This document shows positions 7,031-13,617 of a DNA stretch of 16,786 nucleotides, one piece after another. Positions within the stretch are counted from its first letter, which is position 1. Every line of letters begins with the position of its first letter. A model generated the notes under the pieces. It was not told the DNA's origin, did no database searches, and was given only the letters and a program-made list of their open reading frames with translations. Made by a program: the position numbers and the translations under genes. The DNA comes from Desulfobacteraceae bacterium (lineage in GTDB: Bacteria; Desulfobacterota; DSM-4660; Desulfatiglandales; Desulfatiglandaceae): NCBI GenBank assembly GCA_030589715.1, contig JAUUVE010000010.1, positions 1-16,786 on the forward strand, given 5' to 3'.

Positions 7031-7321
7031 CTAGAAGCGCCGACCAGAACCTCGTCCTCCTCCTTCGCGGCGGTCGTCCGGGCGAGGCCGGGCCTTATTA
7101 ACCTTAAGCGGTCGATCCTGCAACGGCTTGTCGTTCAGGCCCTCGATGGCTGATTGCCCCTCGGCTTCATCAGCCATCTCCACGAATCCAAATCCTCTCG
7201 ATCTACCACTATACCTGTCGGTTATTATGTTGACAGATATGACCTGGCCAAAGGCCTCAAAGGCCGTTCGTAAATCCTTTTCGGTAGCCTCGTACGACAA
7301 GTTACCCACATAGATATTCAT
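7031..7321 (-). CDS. RRM-domain RNA-binding protein with Gly/Arg-rich tail
   Basis: This is a 96-residue single RNA-recognition-motif protein. RNP2 is IYVGNL (residues 3-8) and RNP1 is RGFGFVEM (42-49), both fully canonical, so RNA binding is expected. The domain runs to about residue 77 and is followed by an Arg/Gly-rich tail (GGGRGSGRRF), as in the small bacterial Rbp proteins known from cyanobacteria and many proteobacteria. The ATG has a strong AAGGAGGAGA a few nt upstream. It leads a same-strand series with the DUF151 and cold-shock proteins. A 396-nt region without genes precedes it, so a long regulated leader is possible, as in cold-inducible Rbp genes, but I could not identify its promoter. 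Confidence 0.94.
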   Translation of the reverse strand: MNIYVGNLSYEATEKDLRTAFEAFGQVISVNIITDRYSGRSRGFGFVEMADEAEGQSAIEGLNDKPLQDRPLKVNKARPRPDDRREGGGRGSGRRF

Positions 7322-7717
7322 TCTCTCCTCCTTATCATTCTAAACTTGTTGTTTTTCCAATGAGCTATTGAGCCCAACCTGTCCCGTGCCAAAAAAATGC
7401 ACAAATCGCAAAGGTGATTACCAATGGGAACAATCTGGGGCGGCGCGAGAATGTCCACCAGGAAATCACTACATTCTCTTGCTTAATTTATCGAGGCTGG
7501 TGGGCCATACGCAAAGAAAGCAGGAGTTATAAGCGGGTGTTATTTTGAGGTTTTTTTTCAATGAGACAATCTCTTGGTAGAGGCTGCCTGAATGAAAAGG
7601 AAAAGCTCCATTAAATGGAACGACAAAAACTCTCTCAAGTCAAGCGAAATCTACTCTCAGAAGCGCCTCAGATGGGCTTGGGGCACATTGACTTGAGAGG
7701 TAGCTGGCGTTAATGCT
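7322..7717. other. Intergenic region upstream of the RRM gene
   Basis: No gene is visible in either direction. It holds the terminator-like inverted repeat at 7632-7699, the small palindrome TCCATTAAATGGA near 7607-7619, A/T-runs and a GTGCC/GCAC pair near 7385-7402. Part of it is probably the leader of the RRM transcript. Confidence 0.45.
7632..7699 (-). terminator. Long-loop inverted repeat with T-run after the ligase operon
   Basis: CTCTCAAGTCAA (7632-7643) and TTGACTTGAGAG (7688-7699) are perfect 12-nt arms with a 44-nt loop. Read on the minus strand the stem is followed by AGTTTTTGTC, and it begins 18 nt after the stop of the 62-residue protein. This is the right place and polarity for an intrinsic terminator of the ligase transcript. 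The loop is unusually long for that role. Confidence 0.55.
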
Positions 7718-7906
7718 TTAGCCTTGCCCATTTAACCCGACAATATCAGTTACGTTTATCTCCAACATCTTGATATTTGCCAAGATCCGGGCCGTATTTT
7801 TGGCCAGGAAAGGAAAGTTGTCCGACATTTGGTTCAATTCCTGAGCGGTCTTCTTTAGTGACCGGATCTTGGCATCAATCTCTTGCATATCTGTTTTCTG
7901 GGACAT
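7718..7906 (-). CDS. Small helical protein of unknown function, ligase-linked
   Basis: I do not recognise this 62-residue protein. It is hydrophilic, lacks Cys, and its first half (KTDMQEIDAKIRSLKKTAQE) has the heptad-like spacing of an amphipathic or coiled-coil helix. A second helix-like segment (TARILANIKMLEINVTDI) follows after SDNFPFLAKN. No signal peptide or membrane segment is seen. It starts 19 nt after the aryl-CoA ligase stop, with GAGGGA just upstream, and is followed by the terminator-like repeat, so it is almost certainly co-transcribed with the ligase. It could be an accessory or scaffolding subunit, which is an inference from position only. Confidence 0.65.
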   Translation of the reverse strand: MSQKTDMQEIDAKIRSLKKTAQELNQMSDNFPFLAKNTARILANIKMLEINVTDIVGLNGQG

Positions 7907-7925
7907 CTATTCCCTCATCTTGTGT

Positions 7926-9260
7926 CTAGTGTGTCTTTCTCAAATCTCTGAAACGCCTCGCCTTGACATCATATCTGGGCAAGGTCCCATATTCATGGAA
8001 TTCAATATTATACCCCAGATTGGTCTTTAGCCTCAACTGATCTTTCAGATCGGCCTCTATTGCCTCCCGTTGCGCCTGGGCGCCGGGCTGGATTTCCACC
8101 TTGAGCACAATCCGGTCAACATCCCCCACTTTGTCCACGATCACCTCATATTCGTGGGCCAGACCATTAACACTTCTGACCACCTCCTCGATGGCAGAAG
8201 GTGCAAGGAGAACCCCTTTAACCTTGGTAATGTCATCAGCCCTCCCGATTACGCCTCCTTTTATCAATCCAAAAGTTCGCCCGCAGGGGCATGGATCCTC
8301 AGCCCATTCGATGATATCCTTTGAGTCAAACCGGATGCAGGGCTGGGCATAACGGTCCAGGGCAGTGATAATCATCTTTCCCCTTTTTCCGGGTCCGTCG
8401 ATGATCTTGCCGGTATCCAAATTTTCGATTTCTACCAGAAAGAATGCCTCATTCACATGCATCCCTTTTGGCTGACATTCGCACTCATATGACCATGCAC
8501 CTATTTCAGTGGCCCCCGCGTGGTCGAAGACCTTTGCCCCCCATGCCTCCTCCATCCGTTTCTTTGTGCTGGGGATGCTGGCTCCGGGCTCACCTGCACA
8601 TGTAATCTTATTGATGGTCATCTCTGATGGTTCCAGGCCCATCCTGTTCCTGGCCGTATCCGCCATCCCGAGGACATAAGTGGGGGTGGCCATCATGGCC
8701 GTTGCCCTTAATTCCTGGATCTTGAGGATCCGGGCCTTGGTATCCAAGACACCTCCGGGCACGACCTCACACCCGATCTTCTCGGCTGCATAGTGACCCG
8801 CCCAGAAGGCCACGAATACATTGTAACCGAAGGGGATAAAGACACGGTCTCTGGGCCGGTAGCCTTGGGCCCAGAGAATGAAGGCCCAGGATTCGGACCA
8901 CCACTCCCAGTCTGCCCAGGTATCAGGCTGGTATACCGGCTGCCCGGTGGTGCCGCTTGTCTGGCGAAACGCTGTCACCTCCTCAAGAGGGACACAGAGC
9001 GCGTCTCCATAGGGAAAAGGCTCCTTCCGCTGTACGTCCCGCATCATAGCCTTTTCCACGGTAGGCACTTGTCTGATGTCCTCGAGGGAGCGGATGTCAT
9101 CAGGTGTTATGCCAGCCTTCTTATAAAGGGCCCTGTGAAACCTGGAGTGATCGTAGGCCCAGCGGAATATCCTCTTAAATTTTTTTAGCTGGAGCCTCCT
9201 GAGGACCTCTTGATTCAGGGTCTCAAGGAGAGGATTCCAGTATCTCGATTCTTGGCACAT
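7926..9260 (-). CDS. Phenylacetate-CoA ligase-family (PaaK-type) AMP-forming ligase
   Basis: This 444-residue adenylate-forming enzyme would activate an aromatic or other carboxylic acid to its CoA thioester using ATP. Visible marks are the P-loop-like TSGTTGQP (101-108), FDHAGATEIG (245-254), the aryl-CoA ligase FDSKDIIEW (311-319), IGRADD (338-343) and the catalytic C-terminal lysine in PRYDVKARRF (Lys433). CECQ (260-263) and CPCGRTF (324-330) are Cys pairs typical of PaaK-type enzymes. The length is normal for PaaK. The substrate cannot be read from sequence, and many anaerobes carry several paralogues. The start ATG has only a weak GAAGAG upstream. It heads a two-gene unit with the 62-residue protein. 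Confidence 0.9.
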   Translation of the reverse strand: MCQESRYWNPLLETLNQEVLRRLQLKKFKRIFRWAYDHSRFHRALYKKAGITPDDIRSLEDIRQVPTVEKAMMRDVQRKEPFPYGDALCVPLEEVTAFRQTSGTTGQPVYQPDTWADWEWWSESWAFILWAQGYRPRDRVFIPFGYNVFVAFWAGHYAAEKIGCEVVPGGVLDTKARILKIQELRATAMMATPTYVLGMADTARNRMGLEPSEMTINKITCAGEPGASIPSTKKRMEEAWGAKVFDHAGATEIGAWSYECECQPKGMHVNEAFFLVEIENLDTGKIIDGPGKRGKMIITALDRYAQPCIRFDSKDIIEWAEDPCPCGRTFGLIKGGVIGRADDITKVKGVLLAPSAIEEVVRSVNGLAHEYEVIVDKVGDVDRIVLKVEIQPGAQAQREAIEADLKDQLRLKTNLGYNIEFHEYGTLPRYDVKARRFRDLRKTH

Positions 9261-9279
9261 GACAATCGCTCTTCAAAAG

Positions 9280-9435
9280 TTTCCTGAGACCTTTGAAAAA
9301 CGCCCCCTTTTGCCCAATTTCTGCGTCAGGCTCAAATTCTAATCCTCAAAATACTCAACGTATTCCTGCCTGCCCCACCTCTAGCCATTGCACGAAACAT
9401 GATATACCGCCTCGAGGCCTTCATGGGGCGTTTCC
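9280..9435. repeat. REP/MITE-like intergenic element
   Basis: AAACGCCCC (9298-9306) and GGGGCGTTT (9425-9433) are perfect 9-nt inverted arms about 118 nt apart. Inside is the 10-nt palindrome GCCTCGAGGC (9409-9418). The left edge GAGACCTTTGAAAAACGCCC and the inner TGCGTCAGGCTCAAATTC resemble a repeat that I recall from intergenic regions of deltaproteobacterial genomes. This is memory, not a search. It has no ORF. It lies directly upstream of the ligase start. Confidence 0.45.
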
Positions 9436-9816
9436 GACCTGGGGAGGAGGTCTTTCAACTTATTTACCTCCTAATATAACGAAGCTCAGGTGAATACAAC
9501 AATAATTGGCATTTTTCTGCCTTACCTCTTTCACATAAGGCATCCCGGCACGGAGGAATGAGGATGACTTATTTATCCATTCTTGTCCCACTGCATATAT
9601 CTTCTATGCCTCGGTAAATATCATGGTCTTGAAATCCTGAGACATTCAAAGCGTATCTTTAGATCGGTTTTTCAGGGTGAGACCGCCCTAAAACAAATGG
9701 GTACGCCATTAGAAAATTGAGTTGACGATGGTGTGGAAAAGATTAATAAGCCAACTGAAGCTCCCTGTGGAAACGGGGTCAGCATGGGTAGACGGCGGTG
9801 AACCCGAGTCTTCGTT
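9436..9816. other. Non-coding region between ligase and deoxyribosyltransferase remnant
   Basis: I see no supportable gene. ORFs here are short or antisense to the 9817-10222 gene. At 9763-9778 CCCTGT, loop GGAA and ACGGGG form a 6-bp stem with a GNRA-type tetraloop, followed by GGGT/ACCC pairing. This could be a structured RNA but is too weak to name. Confidence 0.35.
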
Positions 9817-10222
9817 TTACTCTCCGACACAACCCCCCCTTAAAACCTCAAGGAGTTCCTCTGAAGAACTTACAATTCTGTCGCAGGAGCCTTCTATCAT
9901 TGCATTTACTGTCGAGAGTCTGGTCTCTCCTGCGTTTCTAAAGTCGGTCCGAATACCGATAATGGGCAACCGGTCTGAGTACTTACAATAGAAATAACCG
10001 ATTTCCCATGCGGTGCCGTCATCCACCTGGGGGCCATCGAGAACAGCCACCAGCATGTCAACCTTATCCAGATGGGCCTTACATATCCGAAAGATCTCCA
10101 GCTTTCCCTCTTGACCCAAGGAGTGTTACATCCTCTCCAATTCCTTCCATCCGTCTCTTCAGACCTGAAAGCCAATCTCGATCGGCTTCCGAGAAAAGGG
10201 CTCCTGCCAGATATATTTTCAC
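9817..10222 (-). pseudogene. Nucleoside 2-deoxyribosyltransferase, frameshifted
   Basis: Two reading frames together give one family member of about 134 residues. The N-terminal part starts at GTG (10220-10222, AGGGGAGG 9 nt upstream) and reads VKIYLAGALFSEADRDWL, the classic nucleotide-binding start with the FSEA motif, then KRRMEGIGEDVTLLG. That frame runs off into a stop. The C-terminal part, one base over, reads GKLEIFRICKAHLDKVDML, then LDGPQVDDGTAWEIG with the probable catalytic Glu, then GIRTDFRNAGE and a normal end at 9817. The switch lies near 10105-10125. The total of 406 nt is 3 x 135 + 1, so a single extra base explains it. The enzyme class transfers deoxyribose between bases in nucleotide salvage. 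A real pseudogene, a sequencing error or (least likely) +1 recoding are possible. All motifs are otherwise intact, so the change looks recent. Confidence 0.82.
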
Positions 10223-10365
10223 GGAAGATAGCCTCCCCTTGTCCAGCTCTTTTTCTTGGTGGCTCCTATGCCCTTATGGTCGTACCCCGAATGAGTCAGC
10301 TCACTGTCCACTGCCCACGCCCTCTCCTATCAGACAAATATCCAAGAGGCAAGGATTTAGGCACC

Positions 10366-10547
10366 CACGAGTAGCGTCAGGGGTTGGATGGGCTGTGAGA
10401 CTCGGAGGGCGCGATGGAAGGCATGAAAACCGGTTGATGAATGGAGTGGAAGGGAATAGAGTATTATCCCTTGGAGGCTTCGAGGGTGCATTTGAAGTAG
10501 GGACGATTTTCATGGAGGCAAAGGCCTGTTTGGCTGTTGCAGATTAA
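10366..10547 (+). pseudogene. Unidentified C-terminal coding remnant
   Basis: The last 55-60 codons of an open frame read like real protein (VLSLGGFEGAFEVGTIFMEA, then KACLAVAD and TAA). The upstream part of that frame is antisense to the deoxyribosyltransferase and Pro/Ser-rich, so it is not genuine. I do not recognise the family. The stop at 10545-10547 sits beside the AAGGAGG before the metallo-hydrolase remnant, as in an operon. The most likely reading is the tail of a gene whose 5' part was lost. Confidence 0.35.
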
Positions 10548-10561
10548 GGAGGCGGAAATAG

Positions 10562-10967
10562 ATGTTGCAGGAAATGGTGGAGGTCTTAAACGAAGGTGAA
10601 TCAAACGGGAACAACATGATAATTCAGATCAAACCTCCCTCAGGATTAGAGATTGTCGGTCTCCCGACCGAAAATTTCTACGGAGGAGAGTGGGACCTGG
10701 GACCCACTTGGAATTATGCAGTGTTGGCCGACCGCCCCTTCCTAGTGGACACAGGCAAGTCGGGGATGGGCCGGAGTCGTTCTCCAATCAACACTGTCTT
10801 GGTTATCACCAGAAACGTAACAGTCTGAAGATTGAGGAGATAGGAGATGGCAGGTGAGCCTAGCCGAGGGAATACATACTTACTACGTCCCTGGGCACAG
10901 CCCCGACGCCCTGGCCATCCTGATTGGGGAAGAGGTACTCATTGTGGGCACTCTATCCCCGAATTAA
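10562..10967 (+). pseudogene. MBL-fold metallo-hydrolase fossil
   Basis: Three homologous segments lie in three successive frames. Segment one (10562-about 10770) reads GLEIVGLPTENFYGGEWDLG, then NYAVLADRPFLVDTGKSGMG, the N-terminal part of an MBL-fold hydrolase. Segment two (about 10777-10855, shifted) reads SFSNQHCLGYHQKRNSLKIE then EIGDG. Segment three (about 10854-10967, shifted again) reads SLAEGIHTYYVPGHSPDALA then ILIGEEVLIVG and ends LSPN-stop. The VPGHSPD and VLIVG blocks are the late metal-site region of the fold. The central part with HxHxDH is absent, apparently deleted between segments one and two, and the C-terminus after VLIVG is lost. It has an intact-looking AAGGAGG before its ATG. 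It cannot be functional. Confidence 0.75.
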
Positions 10968-10990
10968 TTTGGAGACATTAACTCCTTTTC

Positions 10991-11020
10991 TTGGCATGTT
11001 TTGCAGTGACATGATTTACT
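10991..11020 (+). promoter_or_regulatory. Weak candidate promoter for the lytic transglycosylase
   Basis: TTGGCA (10991-10996) and TTTACT (11015-11020) are spaced 18 nt, 5/6 and 4/6 to consensus, ending about 25 nt before the start codon at 11046. The leader would be very short but includes the AAAGGGGGA ribosome-binding site. Confidence 0.3.
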
Positions 11021-11045
11021 AGAAAAGGACAAAGGGGGAACTAAC

Positions 11046-12134
11046 ATGAGGTGGGGGAACATTGTAGTGTTTTTTGTTGGACTCTTGATGGGTGGAACTG
11101 TGTACGGGGCGGATCTCCAACCGGCTGGTTTTCCTTCTCTAATCTCATCTCTCAAGGTGTCAACACCTCTGACATTTTGTGGCGAACGGGTTGCACCGGA
11201 GATTCAAGAAGTCAGAGAACGAACGGAAAAAGAACTCCTGCTCTCCCTATGGAATCGGCCCCAGGTTATCCTCTGGCTAAAGCGCTCGCATAAGTACTTA
11301 CCTCTTATCGAAAAAATGCTAAGAGAGAACAACATGCCAGACGACCTTAAATTTGTGGCCATTGTTGAAAGTGCTCTAAGACCACATGCGGGTTCAAGAA
11401 AAGGCGCGATTGGTTTCTGGCAGTTCTTGCCGCAAACGGGCCGAAAATACGGTCTCACCATCGACTCACGGATTGATCAGAGACGAAATATCTTTGCTTC
11501 TACAGAGGCGGCGATCCGATATTTAAAAGAACTTCACAAAACTTTTGGGTCATGGACGCTCGCTGTTGCCGCTTTCAATATGGGGGAAGGGGGGCTGATG
11601 GCGGAAATCCTGGAACAAGGGACGAACAACTATTATTTGCTCTATCTTCCCCTTGAAACCCAGCGATTCATATTCCGGATTCTTTCGGTGAAGCTGATTT
11701 TCTCAGATCCTGAGAAATATGGATTCAGGCTCAGCAAAGAGGATTACTATCCCCCGTTAGGATTCGATCAGATTCAGATCGAATGTCCCAAGGAAACCCC
11801 AATCCGAGTTATTGCTCAAGCAGCAAAAACCCATTTTAAGCTCATCAAGGACTTAAATCCGGAAATTAGGGGTCACTATGTCAGCAAGGGAAGCCATAAG
11901 ATTGCTATTCCCAAAGGAGCTTCAAGGGGCTTCCAAGCTCGATATCAGCGCTACTTAAAGGGATTTTTGATTACTCAAAAGGAACGAATTTATACCGTTA
12001 AGAAGAGAGATAATCTTTCATCAATAGCAAAAAAGTTTGGGATTCCACTCCAAACCCTTGTCATCCAAAATCGCCTTGATCTGAGTCGTCCCATCCACCC
12101 GGGAGATCGCTTAATCATATGTCCAAAGAAATGA
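11046..12134 (+). CDS. Lytic transglycosylase with LysM domain (MltD-like)
   Basis: This 362-residue exported murein hydrolase begins with a signal peptide: MRWGNIVVFFVGLLMGGTVY, cleavage probably near GADL. The SLT/GH23 domain spans about 85-215, with the catalytic Glu108 in FVAIVESALRPHAGSRKGA, then GFWQFLPQTG (123-132) and AAFNMGEG (175-182). A degenerate LysM-like stretch (about 248-290) ending in IAIPKG is followed by a clear C-terminal LysM (about 316-358: YTVKKRDNLSSIAKKFG, then LVIQNRLDLSRPIHPGDRL). It would cleave peptidoglycan in the periplasm between MurNAc and GlcNAc. No lipobox is seen, because the only nearby Cys (45) is not in a signal context. AAAGGGGGA lies 6-7 nt before the ATG. 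It is intact although flanked by broken genes, and is more A/T-rich than the genes at the window's left end. Confidence 0.92.
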   Translation: MRWGNIVVFFVGLLMGGTVYGADLQPAGFPSLISSLKVSTPLTFCGERVAPEIQEVRERTEKELLLSLWNRPQVILWLKRSHKYLPLIEKMLRENNMPDDLKFVAIVESALRPHAGSRKGAIGFWQFLPQTGRKYGLTIDSRIDQRRNIFASTEAAIRYLKELHKTFGSWTLAVAAFNMGEGGLMAEILEQGTNNYYLLYLPLETQRFIFRILSVKLIFSDPEKYGFRLSKEDYYPPLGFDQIQIECPKETPIRVIAQAAKTHFKLIKDLNPEIRGHYVSKGSHKIAIPKGASRGFQARYQRYLKGFLITQKERIYTVKKRDNLSSIAKKFGIPLQTLVIQNRLDLSRPIHPGDRLIICPKK

Positions 12135-12151
12135 GAAATCATGAGATTTAG

Positions 12152-12391
12152 GTATGGGAAGCCCAACCACCCATGGAGCAAAGAGGTAATATCGCTCGGG
12201 TCTATTTCTATATGGACTGGGCCTACCCTGGACATGGTACTGTCATCAAAAATAACCGGAAGCTATCTCGGGCATGGGATAAAACGGACCCGGTCGATGA
12301 GGGGGAATGTGAGAGGCAAATGAGGATTGAAAGTATTTGGGGAAATGAGAACCAGTTTCTCAAAGAGGCGGGTATTAAAGCGGATATGTGA
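12152..12391 (+). pseudogene. Endonuclease I (EndA/NucM-type) C-terminal remnant
   Basis: From EAQPP onward, the frame reads RGNIARVYFYMDWAYPG, then AWDKTDPVDEGECERQMRI and GNENQFLKEAG. This matches the C-terminal third of endonuclease I family DNases, whose consensus runs RGxIARxYxYM, then WDxxxPVxxWECxRxxRI and GNxNPFV. A TAG stands in frame at 12149-12151, 15 nt after the transglycosylase stop, so the N-terminal His-Me finger nuclease core is missing. Usually conserved positions are altered (WEC is GEC here, and IQGN is IWGN). An internal ATG at 12173 could start a 72-residue product, but it would lack the catalytic residues. This is very probably a truncated pseudogene. Confidence 0.78.
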
Positions 12392-12395
12392 CCAA

Positions 12396-12539
12396 TCTCA
12401 TCCGTGGCCCGGTATTTCCCCAAAGGCCACATATGAAAAGTGGAGTCAAGACAGAGGGATGCCTATTCCTGGACGTCTATGTTTTGTCCTATTCCAGCAG
12501 CATGAAGTAATTCCGCTATCGGCTGCTGACTATATATAG
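12396..12539 (+). pseudogene. Unidentified C-terminal coding-like fragment
   Basis: A frame shifted against the endonuclease remnant reads SHPWPGISPKATYEKW, then RGMPIPGRLCFVLFQQHEVI and PLSAADYI-stop. Its composition looks like real protein, but I do not recognise the family. The upstream part of the same open frame is antiphase to the endonuclease sequence and not convincing. It is probably the tail of another lost gene. Confidence 0.35.
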
Positions 12540-12574
12540 AGAAAAATCGACCTCTGGCATCGGGAGAAAGCGGC

Positions 12575-12610
12575 CTAATCGACTCTATAAGGGTGACGGA
12601 GCGCGATTAG
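12575..12610 (+). other. Stem-loop upstream of the amidohydrolase
   Basis: CTAATCG (12575-12581) and CGATTAG (12604-12610) are perfect 7-nt arms with a 22-nt loop. They end 7-8 nt before the GAGGGA ribosome-binding site of the gene starting at 12630. It could affect translation or be an operator. Confidence 0.3.
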
Positions 12611-12629
12611 ATTAACGAGGGATTTTACC

Positions 12630-13529
12630 ATGCAAATAATAGACAGCCATTTTCATCTATATAAGAGTGAACAGGCCGGACTCATGGCCCAGGGTGGTGA
12701 AAGTCTAATAGGGTTTTGTGGGACACTGGAAGAAGCGGTGCCCATTTTGAATCGTGGTCGAATCACCAAAATCATAGCCCTAGCCGTGATACCGATTTCG
12801 CCTATGCGCCAGGCGGCGATGAAAAAGTGGCCACGGGATATTACTCCTTCCAAAAGGCATGACCTGAGCAAAGAGCTGGATGAAAAAATGCTGAAGCGCC
12901 TGACCGGTTTCAACGATTGGCTCTGCCGGGTAGCGCGTGAAGATGGCCGCATCGAACCTGTCATTGCAGCCGACGCAACTATTAGTAAGGAGAAAATGGC
13001 GGCCGAGATTTTGTCCAAATTAGAAAGCTACCGGATTAAGGCCCTAAAGATCCATCCGGCGGTCAACAGCCTATCTCCCGCGTATCAAGGTTATCAACAT
13101 ATATTTGAACTCGCCCAAGAAAAGAACTTGATAGTAATTTCTCATGGCGGAATATCAGGCAATGATACGGAAGGGAAATACTGCTCACCGATAAATTTCC
13201 GCAAGGTGCTCGATAGATTTCCAAAGCTTAAGCTCGTGGTTGCCCATTTGGCCTTCCCGCATGTGAAAAGCCTTTTAGAACTTGCCTCCCAGTACCCGAA
13301 TCTTTATACAGACTTATCATTTGTATTGAGGAATTCGCCGCTTACCGATGAGGTGTTTTGCGAGGTAATCCGAAGTTTTGGACCTGACCGCGTGTTTTTT
13401 GGCAGTGATTTTCCGTGGTCTGATCCGGAAAAGGATATAGATCGCCTGCTCAAGCTTAACTTGAGCGACAACGAACTTGAGATGGTGGCATGGCAGAACG
13501 CAGCCAGTATCCTTGCGTTGGCAGGGTGA
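12630..13529 (+). CDS. Amidohydrolase-2 family TIM-barrel hydrolase/decarboxylase
   Basis: This 299-residue protein of the Amidohydrolase_2 (PF04909) family has the metal-binding N-terminal DSHFHL (His7, His9), ALKIHPAV (138-145, Lys140/His142), VISHGG (His172), VVAHLAF (His206) and the late FGSDFPW (Asp260). All expected metal/catalytic positions are present, so it should be active. Members hydrolyse or decarboxylate small cyclic or aromatic acids; the substrate is not identifiable. The ATG has GAGGGA upstream. Residues 60-100 carry a charged helical insertion before GRIEPVIAAD. It stands downstream of the decay zone and 88 nt before the Nudix gene on the same strand. Confidence 0.85.
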   Translation: MQIIDSHFHLYKSEQAGLMAQGGESLIGFCGTLEEAVPILNRGRITKIIALAVIPISPMRQAAMKKWPRDITPSKRHDLSKELDEKMLKRLTGFNDWLCRVAREDGRIEPVIAADATISKEKMAAEILSKLESYRIKALKIHPAVNSLSPAYQGYQHIFELAQEKNLIVISHGGISGNDTEGKYCSPINFRKVLDRFPKLKLVVAHLAFPHVKSLLELASQYPNLYTDLSFVLRNSPLTDEVFCEVIRSFGPDRVFFGSDFPWSDPEKDIDRLLKLNLSDNELEMVAWQNAASILALAG

Positions 13530-13617
13530 TATCCCAATCGCAATTCGATGAGTATATCAGAGTTGACGGAGTAGACTGAAGAGGTGGGGCAAGCGCTTTG
13601 CCTGCCTGGCTGACGAT

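Noticed and set aside
9720..9810. Group II intron or retron fragment
   Set aside because: A GNRA hairpin alone is too little. There is no domain V signature or reverse transcriptase reading frame.
10095..10130. Programmed +1 frameshift in the deoxyribosyltransferase
   Set aside because: No recognised slippery stop context (such as CTT TGA) is at the switch and the family is not known for recoding. Kept only as the least likely explanation.
10008..10547. 179-residue plus-strand ORF
   Set aside because: Its first two thirds are antisense to the deoxyribosyltransferase motifs and are Pro/Ser/Arg-rich. Only the last 55 or so codons look real and are listed separately.
13588..13606. GGCAAGCGCTTTGCC hairpin as a terminator after the amidohydrolase
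   Set aside because: The stem is short, has no T-run, and lies only 15 nt before the Nudix start codon, so a terminator call is not supported.
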